Positions 33,077 to 41,768 are shown, counted from the first letter of the stretch. The stretch: 64,000 nucleotides of DNA from Algoriphagus aestuarii (GCA_017051695.1 JAFIDK010000008.1:110485-174484), one strand, 5' to 3'. Notes: generated by a model from the sequence alone, not told the origin. Numbers and translations are program-made.

Positions 33077-34176
33077 CATTTCAGCGCTTCTTCGAAATCT
33101 TCTAATAAATCATCTAAATGCTCCAATCCTACCGAAAGGCGAATGAGGTTTTGTGGAGTAAAAGTATCTGGACCTTCAGAAGCTGCCCTTCTCTCTATTA
33201 AGGTTTCTACACCACCCAAACTGGTCGCATTGGTACAATACTTCAATTTGGATATAACCCGATCCGCAGCATCTGCCCCTTCTTTTACCTGAAAAGATAA
33301 AATCCCTCCAAAACCTGACATTTGCTTGACTGCAATCTCATGACCTGGATGTGTTTTTAGACCTGGATAAAAAACCCGCTCAATTTTTGGGTTCTGAGAA
33401 AGATAATTTGCCAACACCATCGCATGTTCGGCGTGGCCTTTCATCCGATATGGTAGGGTTTTTATACTCCTGGTCAAGTAATAACAATCCATAGGAGAGG
33501 GTACAGCCCCTCCAGTAATCTGTACATTTTTTACTTTTTCCCAAAACTCATCTTTAGCCTTGGTAATTAAAGCCCCTCCCAAAATGTCTGAATGACCTCC
33601 AAAATACTTTGTACTGGAATGCATCACCAAGTCAGCCCCAAATAAAATCGGATTTTGAAAAACTGGGGTAGCAAAAGTATTGTCACAAGCCAAAATTGCA
33701 CCCTGAGCTTTTGCCAATTTTGAAATAGCCTCGATGTCAGTGATTTTTAAAAGAGGATTGGACGGAGTTTCCACCCAAACCAATTTAGTATTGGGTTTGA
33801 ACGCTTTCTCGACTTTTTCCAAATCCGTCATATCTACAAAACTTGCCTCGATGACTCCAGAAAACAATGTCTGAATCCCTTTTTTCAGCCCATGATACAT
33901 GTCATCAGGTGCGATTATATGAGACCCAGGTGCCAAAGCTTGAAATACTGAAACGCCAGCAGCATTTCCAGAACTGAAAGCAGCAGCATCAACGCCTTGT
34001 TCTAACTTTGCCAATAAATTCTCGAGAGAAGCCCGATTCGGATTATTGGCACGTGAATAAATCATAGAATCTTCCTGATGGATAAAAGTAGTGCTCAAAG
34101 TGACAGGTTGAATAACAGGTCTTTCGGAATCGGTCACCTTATTCCCTCCATGTATCGCTAATGTTTCTAATCTCAT
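33076..34176 (-). CDS. Cys/Met metabolism PLP-dependent enzyme (cystathionine gamma-synthase/lyase family)
   Basis: 366 aa. Fold-type I PLP motifs are clear: FSSGNAAGVSVFQAL, VWVETPSNPLLKITDI, ACDNTFATPVFQNP, and the Schiff-base lysine in VMHSSTKYFGGHSDILGG. The C-terminus LIRLSVGLEHLDDLLEDFEEAL is typical. Members of the family make or cleave cystathionine or act as gamma-lyases; sequence by eye does not separate synthase from lyase, and no other sulfur amino acid genes are adjacent. It stands alone on the minus strand. Confidence 0.88.
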   Translation of the reverse strand: MRLETLAIHGGNKVTDSERPVIQPVTLSTTFIHQEDSMIYSRANNPNRASLENLLAKLEQGVDAAAFSSGNAAGVSVFQALAPGSHIIAPDDMYHGLKKGIQTLFSGVIEASFVDMTDLEKVEKAFKPNTKLVWVETPSNPLLKITDIEAISKLAKAQGAILACDNTFATPVFQNPILFGADLVMHSSTKYFGGHSDILGGALITKAKDEFWEKVKNVQITGGAVPSPMDCYYLTRSIKTLPYRMKGHAEHAMVLANYLSQNPKIERVFYPGLKTHPGHEIAVKQMSGFGGILSFQVKEGADAADRVISKLKYCTNATSLGGVETLIERRAASEGPDTFTPQNLIRLSVGLEHLDDLLEDFEEALK

Positions 34177-34455
34177 TTGTTCAATTGTTCAGGTCTTGAA
34201 AATCAGTTTTCAAATTAATACTATAATTTCCCTAAAGGAAGACTTTGAATGCACTATACCTCAAAAAATCTCTTTTAAAACTTCTTTTTGATAACCATAA
34301 TTTGTTAATAATTCTTTACCAATAGACTGTCTCTAAGCGACTTTCCTTACTTTTTATTGCTTTTAGCCCACTTTTAAGGGGTTTGAGAAAAAAAGTTTTC
34401 ATGCGATTCCAACTTTTATTACGCTTTGCCACTCTTTCAATTAGACAGCAAAAAA

Positions 34456-34986
34456 ATGAGCATACACAAAATCGATTCAAATCTAGTAAATAGGGTCATT
34501 CGGCAGGAAAGATCTGCTCAGTTTCAGCTGTTTGAGTTGACAAAAGGAATGTTGTTCTCGATTTGCTATCGTGTTTTGGGAAATGAAGATGAAGCAAATG
34601 ACGTATTACAAGATGCCTATGTGGAGATTTTCCAGAATATCAGGAAACTGGAGCATCCTGAAGCTTTGACCGCCTGGATGAAAACGATCACCATTCGAAA
34701 AGCAATCTTACAAAACAAAAAACGGATCCACTTTGAGAAGATTGAAGAAAACGAATCTGAGACTACCGAAGATTTTGATGCATGGTTTGACGCGGAATTG
34801 CTGGATCAGGCAATTGAGAGTTTACCTAATGGAGCAAGAGCCGTTTTTCTTTTAGTCTCTGTAGAGGGCTATTCCCATCAGGAATCAGCCCAACTCTTAG
34901 GAATCTCTGAAAGCACCTCCAAGTCACAATTGCATTATGCGAAAACATTATTGAAAAAACGGATCACTAAACTCCTACAGGCATGA
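34456..34986 (+). CDS. ECF-type RNA polymerase sigma factor
   Basis: 176 aa from ATG at 34456 (a start ten codons upstream is possible). Region 2 is seen as FSICYRVLGNEDEANDVLQDAYVEIFQNIRKL and region 4 as PNGARAVFLLVSVEGYSHQESAQLLGISESTSKSQLHYAKTLLKKR with its helix-turn-helix. There is no region 1.1 or 3, as expected for group 4. The adjacent downstream gene overlaps by ATGA and encodes a membrane protein that is probably its anti-sigma factor. The target promoters are unknown. Confidence 0.93.
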   Translation: MSIHKIDSNLVNRVIRQERSAQFQLFELTKGMLFSICYRVLGNEDEANDVLQDAYVEIFQNIRKLEHPEALTAWMKTITIRKAILQNKKRIHFEKIEENESETTEDFDAWFDAELLDQAIESLPNGARAVFLLVSVEGYSHQESAQLLGISESTSKSQLHYAKTLLKKRITKLLQA

Positions 34987-35666
34987 AAGAAAGAGAACCA
35001 AAATCTGACCTTTGGAGCAGGATAGAAAAGCGAAAAGACTTTGAGAGTCAATTAAATGACTTAATCAAAACCCTTCCTACCAAAGATCCAACGATAAACT
35101 TATGGAAGCAAATAGAAGCACAACTTGACGAGGAAAAGCAGATTTTTCCGATTTGGCGATATGTATCCGTAGCTGTTTCAATAGTTCTTATTTTGGCTTT
35201 TGGAGCAATCTTTTTTGATCAATTAAGCTCGAAAAAGGCTCCTCAAGAGATGGTTACTGAAAATTCAACACCAAAAGCCTTCCAGTCAGATTTAAGTGAT
35301 AAAGAGGAGAAATTGATTCATTCTGAACCAACCGAAGAACTAGTCTCGACCGAAAAAGAAGACCTTCTTCTTTCAGAAGAAATTCAAAAAGAAAGCACTC
35401 GGGCTTTTATCAAACCTGTTAAGGTCCCTAACAAGCCCCTTACATTCATTGAACAAAAAATGAAATTGGTTTCAGATACTACTATTGCCTTATCCCTGCC
35501 TTCGGAAAAGCCTAAATCACTGCATAAAGTCACCATTTCTTGGGGGCTCAATGAAAAAACAAAGCTTAAAACAAAACTTGGCTCCACCTTTTCAGATCCA
35601 GCATTCAATCAACAGTTCGGCCGGACTAATGAAAATTCAATAATAATTAAGCTTAAAAAAGAGTAA
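34983..35666 (+). CDS. Putative membrane anti-sigma factor
   Basis: 227 aa. A charged cytosolic N-terminus (about residues 1-55) is followed by one transmembrane helix (WRYVSVAVSIVLILAFGAIFF) and a low-complexity Lys/Glu/Ser-rich periplasmic part. This is the layout of transmembrane anti-sigma factors. No zinc-binding HxxxCxxC motif is present. Assignment rests on the 4-base overlap with the ECF gene and the topology, not on a recognised domain. Palindromic copy B begins 24 bases after the stop. Confidence 0.65.
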   Translation: MKEREPKSDLWSRIEKRKDFESQLNDLIKTLPTKDPTINLWKQIEAQLDEEKQIFPIWRYVSVAVSIVLILAFGAIFFDQLSSKKAPQEMVTENSTPKAFQSDLSDKEEKLIHSEPTEELVSTEKEDLLLSEEIQKESTRAFIKPVKVPNKPLTFIEQKMKLVSDTTIALSLPSEKPKSLHKVTISWGLNEKTKLKTKLGSTFSDPAFNQQFGRTNENSIIIKLKKE

Positions 35667-35689
35667 AACATTAATCCTGATAAATCAAT

Positions 35690-35838
35690 ATGATTGTCCG
35701 CAATGAGGCCAGTTACCTTATTTTCTTTGCTTGATTGCCTGGAAGACCGATGACGGATGACCGAAGCAGCCTCACAACTAGAGTTTACCATTTATTAAGC
35801 CGCTTTAATCTATTAACTGGTAAAATAGCGGATATACA
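35690..35838 (+). repeat. Dispersed palindromic element, copy B
   Basis: Aligns over its whole length with the reverse complement of copy C: gtccgcaatgaggccagttacctta, ttctttgctt, tggaagaccgatgac, gaagc and the end tggtaaaatagcggatat. The left end and the reverse complement of the right end form imperfect inverted repeats around ccagtta. The element contains an ATG (35735) in frame with the next gene, producing a spurious N-terminal extension. Confidence 0.8.
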
Positions 35839-35853
35839 TATAAATCAATTTAC

Positions 35854-36613
35854 AATGAAAAGAATCCTATTCGTTTCTTGCCTGGCACTGCTTTGTGTTT
35901 TTCAGGCAGGAGCACAAGAAATCGAAAACAAACCTTTTGGCAATAATTTAGAAAAATTAAACGAGGACTTTCCTGTCACAGACACACTGATTTTTGACAT
36001 GCCAAATGAAGGAAAGCTAATCTTACTTTTTAACAACAAAGAGTATGAAGTTAGTGAGCTAGAAGAAAAATTCAGCTTGGTGCTAAAAGAAACAACTAAA
36101 TTCCCTGAGTTCAAAACCTTAGTATATCGCCTCAGTGAGGAATATCCTCAAACGAAAACCGATGCAGTTATTCTAGATTTGGAAAGTGAGTATCTTCCTT
36201 ATGTGGATCAACTCGAGCTGACCGCAGTGATAGGTATGGATTTTACAGGAGGTGATTTCACCCCAGTTGTAGGAGGAAGAATGATGTTTAACTTCCGGAA
36301 ATTTGATATCGGAGCATCCTTCACCAATACAGTTTTTTTCCCTGAAAGAATCGAGGGAAACATCAAAGTCAATAGCAATTGGTTTGCAAATCTTGAATAT
36401 AGATGGGACAAAAGTGATCCCAAATCCAACATCGCCAATATGATTGGATTGGGAATATTAGTAAATGAAAATAAAAGTCAGCTTTTCAAGGGAACAACTG
36501 TTCAAGCCTACTATAAGCGAAAATTAAACAATAACATTTCCCTCCAAGTCGGAGTCATCGCCACGGAAAACTTCAAAACATTTTACCCTACCATCGGAAT
36601 CCGCTTCTGGTAA
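35854..36613 (+). CDS. Outer-membrane protein with N-terminal alpha/beta region and barrel-like C-terminus
   Basis: 252 aa from ATG at 35854, where MKRILFVSCLALLCVFQAGAQ gives a good signal peptide. The reading frame continues upstream to 35735, but those 39 residues are encoded by repeat copy B and are rejected. Residues about 22-110 are helical and charged; from LELTAVIGMDFTGGDF onward there are amphipathic strands ending in TIGIRFW, a C-terminal aromatic typical of outer-membrane barrels. No family recognised. It could be a target or effector of the sigma/anti-sigma pair before it. Confidence 0.7.
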
Positions 36614-36642
36614 AATTTTGATAAAACCGCCATTTTCGACAA

Positions 36643-36674
36643 TAAAAAAGCCAGCAATTTTGCTGGCTTTCCTA
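36643..36674. terminator. Bidirectional terminator
   Basis: aaagccagca-attt-tgctggcttt, ten-pair perfect palindromic stem with A run before and T-rich run after; ends the outer-membrane protein gene. Confidence 0.85.
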
Positions 36675-36694
36675 GTTCTATTTTAAAATATCAT

Positions 36695-36844
36695 AGATAT
36701 CCGCTTTTGTGCCAGTATGGACTCAAAAGCAAAAAAGGAAATGTAAACTTAAGAATTGAGACCGCTTCAGTCTTCAGTCATCCGTCTTCCAACCAGATAA
36801 GCAAAGAATCTAAGGTGACTGGCATCTTTGCGGATAACCATATA
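36695..36844 (-). repeat. Dispersed palindromic element, copy C
   Basis: Inverted relative to copies A and B and only about 860 bases from copy B. Its ends atatccgcttttgtgccagt and (reverse complement) ttatccgcaaagatgccagt are near-perfect inverted repeats of about 20 bases, the clearest of the three copies. The core contains gaagacggatgactgaagac, matching gaagaccgatgacggatgac in copy B. It abuts the stop codon of the DUF4293 gene. Confidence 0.8.
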
Positions 36845-36849
36845 GAAAA

Positions 36850-37326
36850 TTATCTAATTCTGTCCACAGATCTCACCAATGCTTCATCTTTTCTGATAAA
36901 TCTGTTGGCAAGCATATTACAAACCATGGCGACCAAAACTGCCCAAAAACCAAATTGATATTGCCCATTGTCGTTTAGCCCAAGTTCTGAATTAATGCCA
37001 TTTGTCGTCAAAAATATAGTAGCGACCAGGCCTACCATTAGTAAAGAATTAATCATGTTCAGCATCATTTGTCTTCCTCTGTTTCTGTATTGAAAGATGG
37101 AAATGATCGCTAAAAAACCCACAAAAGCCGCCAATGCTGCGATATACCACTTTGATTCAGATAAAATTATTTCACCTGAACCATCATTTTTCTCTAAAAA
37201 CAGCGCTGTTAATGTGTAGCTTTCTCCAGAATCTGCAACCACCTGGTGCCAAAGATCCATGCCTAAAGTAACTCCCATAGCCGCTGCTACAAGAAATAAG
37301 AATATTGTTTGAACTCTTTGAATCAT
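36850..37326 (-). CDS. DUF4293 family membrane protein
   Basis: 158 aa. Begins IQRVQTIFLFLVAAAMGVTLGMDLW, which is the standard opening of DUF4293 proteins, and has four predicted helices (about 5-25, 60-80, 86-106 and 119-141) separated by short loops. DUF4293 is a Bacteroidota-specific membrane family of unknown role. The gene is divergent from truA; copy C of the palindromic element lies directly behind its stop. Confidence 0.85.
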   Translation of the reverse strand: MIQRVQTIFLFLVAAAMGVTLGMDLWHQVVADSGESYTLTALFLEKNDGSGEIILSESKWYIAALAAFVGFLAIISIFQYRNRGRQMMLNMINSLLMVGLVATIFLTTNGINSELGLNDNGQYQFGFWAVLVAMVCNMLANRFIRKDEALVRSVDRIR

Positions 37327-37413
37327 TTGAATTAAAATTTTTCACAAATTAACAGGCTTAAAAGATCATTCACAAGGAATAAAGGTTTCTCTACCTCTTT
37401 TGCCACGGAATAG

Positions 37414-37421
37414 TATCTTTG
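37414..37421 (+). promoter_or_regulatory. Candidate -7 element of truA (TATCTTTG), leaderless arrangement
   Basis: TATCTTTG fully matches TAnnTTTG and ends six bases before the truA ATG at 37428, so transcription would begin on or beside the start codon. The same octamer stands at the same place before hemE. Confidence 0.55.
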
Positions 37422-37427
37422 CACCCG

Positions 37428-38186
37428 ATGAACCAAACCAAGAGATATTTTCTGGAACTGAGCTATAAAGGGACGCCTTTTCATGGATGGCAGATCCAAA
37501 ACAATGCATTTACGGTTCAAGAATGTCTCGAATCAGCGCTTTGTACTTATTTTAGAGAAGAGGTGCCTATTATGGGAAGTGGAAGAACTGACACAGGTGT
37601 TCACGCCAGCATGCAGGTATGCCATTTTGATTGGGAAGGAGAACTGGACAGAACTAAGTTTATCCGAGCCATGAATGGAATTCTTCCAAAAGAAATTGCG
37701 ATTCATTCCATTCGGGAAGTAAAACCAGACTCTCATGCACGCTTTGATGCAGTGAACAGGTCGTATTTCTATCGGATAATCCTACAAAAAAATCCTTTCC
37801 TTGAGGAAATGGCATGGTTGAGTTATTTCAGTCCGGATGTCTCTAAGATGAATTTAGCTGCAGAAGCACTCCTAAGGCATGAAGACTTTGAATGTTTCAG
37901 CAAAGTACATACTGAAGTCAATCACTTTAGATGTAAAATATTTTCTGCCAGTTGGGAACAAAAGAACGGGGAATTGTTATTTCATATAACCGCAAACCGT
38001 TTTTTACGTGGAATGGTGAGAGCAATCGTGGGAACTCTTGTGGAAATCGGGCTTGGCAAAAGAAGTCCCGAAGCCATGGATGAAATCATATTATCAAAAG
38101 ACCGAACAAAAGCTGGAAAATCAGCTCCTGCCCAAGGGCTATTTTTGAGCCGGATTATTTACCCCGAACAAATCTATTTAGACTAA
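37428..38186 (+). CDS. truA: tRNA pseudouridine(38-40) synthase
   Basis: 252 aa from ATG at 37428; a TTG three codons earlier lies inside the -7 promoter element and is rejected. YFLELSYKGTPFHGWQIQ, the catalytic Asp motif MGSGRTDTGVHASMQ, FDAVNRSYFYRI and RFLRGMVRAIVGTLVEIG are all standard TruA signatures. It makes pseudouridine in the anticodon arm of many tRNAs. The ABC exporter gene begins 6 bases after its stop. Confidence 0.96.
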   Translation: MNQTKRYFLELSYKGTPFHGWQIQNNAFTVQECLESALCTYFREEVPIMGSGRTDTGVHASMQVCHFDWEGELDRTKFIRAMNGILPKEIAIHSIREVKPDSHARFDAVNRSYFYRIILQKNPFLEEMAWLSYFSPDVSKMNLAAEALLRHEDFECFSKVHTEVNHFRCKIFSASWEQKNGELLFHITANRFLRGMVRAIVGTLVEIGLGKRSPEAMDEIILSKDRTKAGKSAPAQGLFLSRIIYPEQIYLD

Positions 38187-38192
38187 GAGATT

Positions 38193-39965
38193 TTGAGCCT
38201 AGAGAAAGAAAAACATTCATCCGGTGAAATAGTAGACACCCAGGTACTAAAAAGGCTTTATCAGCAGGTAAAACCTTACCGGGCACAATTTTATTTCCTG
38301 ATATTCCTGACTATTGCACTGGCTATCTTAGCGCCTACAAGACCTTATTTTATCCAGGTAGCCATAGACGACTATGTAGCCAAAGGAGATGGACCAGGAT
38401 TGCTGCAGATAATTTACATTCTTGTCGGGCTGATGATTCTACAGGCTTTGGTTCAGTGGGCCCATACCTTTTATTCTGGCTGGATCGGTCAGGTGATCAT
38501 TAAAGATATCCGGGTAGATCTGTATAAACACCTTCTAAAATTACGACTGAAGTTTTTTGACAATACTCCAATAGGAAGATTGGTCACCAGAAATGTCTCC
38601 GATATAGAGACGTTGGCGGATGTTTTCAGCGAAGGACTTGCAGCTATCATAGGAGATTTACTTCAGTTGGTTACCATACTTGGCGTCATGTTCTACATCG
38701 ATTGGAAACTTACTTTAGTAAGTTTGTGTACGCTGCCTCTGATGATCATATCCACTTATATTTTCAAAGAGAAAATTAAAGTGACTTTCAATGACGTAAG
38801 AAATGCTGTTTCAAATCTGAATTCCTTTTTGCAGGAACATATCACAGGGATGAACATCGTCCAGATTTTCAACAGAGAAGATCGTGAATTTGCGAAATTC
38901 AAAGAAATTAATCGAGAGCATAGAACGGCGCATATTCGTTCGGTTCTTTACTATTCTATTTATTTCCCAGTGGCAGAAATTATCCAGGCTATTGGGATTG
39001 GACTGGTGGTTTGGTATGGAGCTGTGGGAGTTTTGGGCATGGAACTACAGGTCGGGGTTCTGATTTCTTTTATTATGTACCTGCAGTTGTTTTTTAGACC
39101 GATCAGGATGATTGCGGATCGATTCAACACACTTCAGATGGGAGTAGTTAGTTCTTCCAGGATTTTCAAATTATTGGAAAGTAAAGAACACATCGCCAAT
39201 GAAGGAAGCTACAAACCAAAATCCATCAGTGGGAACATCAAACTGGAGCATGTTTGGTTTGCTTACAATGACGAAGAATATGTCCTAAAAGACATCAATT
39301 TTGAAGTGGAAAATGGGCAGACTGTTGCCTTGGTAGGTGCGACCGGTGCCGGAAAATCATCTATTATCAATTTGATCTCAAGGTTTTACGAAATCAATAA
39401 AGGGGAAATTTCCATTGACGGAACAGACATCAGAGAATATGAGCTTGGTATCTTGAGAAAGCATATAGGTGTAGTATTACAGGATGTTTTTCTCTTTTCT
39501 GACACGATCTATTACAATATTACGCTGGGCAATCCGTCTATAACCAAAGAGCAGGTGATGGAAGCTGCAGAGCAAGTGGGTGCCAGAAAGTTCATTGAGA
39601 GACTTCCAGGAGGATTGGATTACAATGTCATGGAGAGAGGAGCGACATTGTCCGTGGGACAAAGACAATTGATTTCTTTTGTCCGGGCCATGGTTTACAA
39701 TCCTGAAATCATCATTCTGGATGAGGCCACCTCCTCAGTTGACACTGAAACTGAAGAGTTAATTCAGGAATCCATAGATAAAATGATGAATGGAAGAACT
39801 TCTATCGTGATAGCTCACAGGCTTTCTACGATCCAAAAAGCAGACAAAATCATCGTCCTTCACAAAGGCGAAATCGTAGAAACAGGAACCCACGAAAGTT
39901 TGTTGGATCAAGGCGGGTATTACACCCAATTGCATCAAATGCAGTTAAAAACCATGGCTATCTAG
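38193..39965 (+). CDS. ABC exporter (fused membrane and ATPase domains), MdlB-like
   Basis: 590 aa starting with TTG at 38193, six bases after truA; there is no in-frame ATG before the first membrane helix. Six hydrophobic segments over residues 30-300, then Walker A GATGAGKSS, Q-loop IGVVLQDV, signature LSVGQRQLISFVRAM (Ser-Val-Gly in place of Ser-Gly-Gly), Walker B IIILDEATSSVD and H-loop IAHRLST. A heterodimeric or homodimeric multidrug or lipid exporter is likely. The downstream small secreted-protein genes may belong to the same transcript. Confidence 0.88.
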   Translation: MSLEKEKHSSGEIVDTQVLKRLYQQVKPYRAQFYFLIFLTIALAILAPTRPYFIQVAIDDYVAKGDGPGLLQIIYILVGLMILQALVQWAHTFYSGWIGQVIIKDIRVDLYKHLLKLRLKFFDNTPIGRLVTRNVSDIETLADVFSEGLAAIIGDLLQLVTILGVMFYIDWKLTLVSLCTLPLMIISTYIFKEKIKVTFNDVRNAVSNLNSFLQEHITGMNIVQIFNREDREFAKFKEINREHRTAHIRSVLYYSIYFPVAEIIQAIGIGLVVWYGAVGVLGMELQVGVLISFIMYLQLFFRPIRMIADRFNTLQMGVVSSSRIFKLLESKEHIANEGSYKPKSISGNIKLEHVWFAYNDEEYVLKDINFEVENGQTVALVGATGAGKSSIINLISRFYEINKGEISIDGTDIREYELGILRKHIGVVLQDVFLFSDTIYYNITLGNPSITKEQVMEAAEQVGARKFIERLPGGLDYNVMERGATLSVGQRQLISFVRAMVYNPEIIILDEATSSVDTETEELIQESIDKMMNGRTSIVIAHRLSTIQKADKIIVLHKGEIVETGTHESLLDQGGYYTQLHQMQLKTMAI

Positions 39966-40003
39966 CCTAGAATCAAATACATAAATTCAAATCTGATTAC
40001 CAC

Positions 40004-40585
40004 GTGAAATTCAAAATTTTAGCAATTGTCTTTTTTATTCCTTTTTTAAGTATGGCTCAAGAAAGAGGCATTGGGATAAGAATTGGAGAACCGTTTTCAA
40101 TTACCTACAAAGATTTCATCAGTGACTACATCTCAGTAGAAGGGATGATCGGGAGTGCCGGAGTTAACGGTGCCAGTTATTATCAAAAGGATTTCACAAA
40201 TAATCCACCTACCAATAACTCCTTCTACATTGGTCATTCGGTCAAAAAAGGGCTCTCATTAAATGCCAGAGCAGCCTATCATGAGGATTTCACTGACAGT
40301 TTTGGTATCACACAAGGATACTTGCTAGCATATGGAGGCGCCGGGTTACAGTTCCGAACTACCCGGGTCAATTACACTTATTCTGTAGATCAAATTTCTG
40401 GAATCACCCAACAAGAAGAACGCGTCAATGCCGATTTTGGCCCAGAGGCTTTTATTGGTTCTGAATATTATTTCTCTGATCTCCCTATGAATGTCTTTGC
40501 TGAAATCGGCTTATTTGTGGAATTACTGGATCGAGTGGGACATATGAAAGCCCAAGGTGGTATTGGTGTCCGATATCTTTTTTAG
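40004..40585 (+). CDS. Secreted beta-strand-rich protein, probably outer membrane
   Basis: 193 aa from GTG at 40004. A signal peptide ends at LSMAQ (about residue 19). The mature protein starts ERGIGIRIGEPFSITYKDFISDYISVEG, has alternating strands, a loop rich in Asn/Thr/Pro, and ends GGIGVRYLF with a C-terminal Phe, as for a small outer-membrane barrel. No known family recognised. It is 38 bases after the ABC exporter gene and 3 bases before the next gene. Confidence 0.68.
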   Translation: MKFKILAIVFFIPFLSMAQERGIGIRIGEPFSITYKDFISDYISVEGMIGSAGVNGASYYQKDFTNNPPTNNSFYIGHSVKKGLSLNARAAYHEDFTDSFGITQGYLLAYGGAGLQFRTTRVNYTYSVDQISGITQQEERVNADFGPEAFIGSEYYFSDLPMNVFAEIGLFVELLDRVGHMKAQGGIGVRYLF

Positions 40586-40588
40586 AAA

Positions 40589-41113
40589 ATGAACAAGAAA
40601 ATTGCCATTGGCGGTCTGCTTTTACTGACTATCGCTTTTGGAGCCTATTTAGGTTTTGACAAACTGGGAGGAAACAACCCTATTGAAATAACTTTGGTCG
40701 AAAAAAAGCCTTATAGCTTAGTTGGATTGTCTTATAGAGGAACTCCTCAAGATCCTGAATTGGAACGAGCCTTTAAAAGTGTAGAAGCACAAAAAGGACT
40801 GCACCCTGGAAGTTCTTTGCATACGATTTATTACAGCGAACCTGCGGGCAAACTAGACACGATGGAGGTTTTTATCGGTATTGATCAAAATTTACCGATA
40901 GATAACTTTGAGGTTTTAAACTTTGATGAAAGCAGGTATTTGCTTGCCAGTATCAAAGGAAGTAAATGGGTAATGCCAAATCCTACTACTGTTCAAGAGG
41001 AAATCATCCAATATGCCAAGGAAAACCATCTAGAATTAAGTGGAGTATTCATTGATAAAATTGTATCAGAATCAGAGGTTCAGGTGATAGCTCCTATTCT
41101 TTCACAGAAATAA
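40589..41113 (+). CDS. Membrane-anchored GyrI-like (effector-binding) domain protein
   Basis: 174 aa. One N-terminal membrane helix (IAIGGLLLLTIAFGAYLGF, residues 5-23) is followed by a domain with IEITLVEKKPYSLVGLSYRGTP, SLHTIYYSEPAGKLDTMEVFIGI and LLASIKGSKWVMPNPTTVQEEII, resembling the GyrI/AraC effector-binding fold that binds small hydrophobic or cationic ligands. There is no DNA-binding part. Placement just after the exporter and a barrel gene could mean ligand detection in the periplasm, but that is inference. Confidence 0.6.
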   Translation: MNKKIAIGGLLLLTIAFGAYLGFDKLGGNNPIEITLVEKKPYSLVGLSYRGTPQDPELERAFKSVEAQKGLHPGSSLHTIYYSEPAGKLDTMEVFIGIDQNLPIDNFEVLNFDESRYLLASIKGSKWVMPNPTTVQEEIIQYAKENHLELSGVFIDKIVSESEVQVIAPILSQK

Positions 41114-41208
41114 TTTACTTTTTTTAACAAACCCTGTTAGTAAAATTAACCAACCTGAGCACAGTTATTGCCGTGAAAAGAACTATGTTCAAATTTAACC
41201 AAACCAAC

Positions 41209-41745
41209 ATGAGAAAATTTACTGCCCTAGTTGGACTAGTCGGTCTAATGATATTCCAAGCGTGCGAAGGCCCAGTAGGGCCAGAAGGACCAATGGGTCC
41301 AGAAGGTGAACCAGGAATCAATATTCTTGGTACAACCTATGAGGTAGAAATTGACTTTACCGATGCTAATGATTACGCTGACCTATTTGAGTTTCCGGCA
41401 GACTTAATTGAAAGTGATGCAGTTTTAGTTTATAGGCTTTCTGGAGTAGACAATGGTAGAGATGTGTGGAGAATACTTCCTCAAAATTACTTCTTTCAAG
41501 AAGGGGTATTGATTTATAATTTTGATTATACCATCAGTGACTTTTCCATCTTCTTGGATGGACCACTCGATTATTCATTGCTTGGGGCTGAATGGACTGA
41601 TGGACAGATCTTCAGGGTAGTAGTTCTTCCTTCTGATTTCCCATCTGGAAGAATTGATTATTCTGACTATGAAGGTACTATGAAATTGCTAGACATTGAA
41701 GAAAGTGACTTTGTGAAAATCGAGTCAAAAAAAATAAAAAATTGA
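41209..41745 (+). CDS. Lipoprotein with short collagen-like Gly-Pro repeat
   Basis: 178 aa from ATG at 41209, chosen because MRKFTALVGLVGLMIFQAC gives a compact lipoprotein signal (lipobox FQAC); earlier ATG and GTG starts give an unusual extension. Immediately after the lipid-bearing Cys there are about six Gly-X-Y triplets (GPVGPEGPMGPEGEPG), then a globular part (LGTTYEVEIDFTDAND onward) of about 150 residues. Such collagen-like linkers are frequent in Bacteroidota lipoproteins. No domain is recognised. Terminator follows. Confidence 0.75.
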   Translation: MRKFTALVGLVGLMIFQACEGPVGPEGPMGPEGEPGINILGTTYEVEIDFTDANDYADLFEFPADLIESDAVLVYRLSGVDNGRDVWRILPQNYFFQEGVLIYNFDYTISDFSIFLDGPLDYSLLGAEWTDGQIFRVVVLPSDFPSGRIDYSDYEGTMKLLDIEESDFVKIESKKIKN

Positions 41746-41768
41746 TCTAAACCAACTGATTACCACAG

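Noticed and set aside
36707-36958. Plus-strand 83-codon frame and the similar minus-strand frame at 35609-35791
   Set aside because: Both are translations of the dispersed element (copies C and B). Their similarity shows repeat homology, not protein coding; each runs into an adjacent gene in antisense.
41124-41321. Minus-strand frame with Gly-Pro-Ser repeats
   Set aside because: It is the antisense of the collagen-like repeat of the lipoprotein gene; the Gly-Pro pattern arises from reading ggtcc-type codons backwards, and there is no signal or start context.
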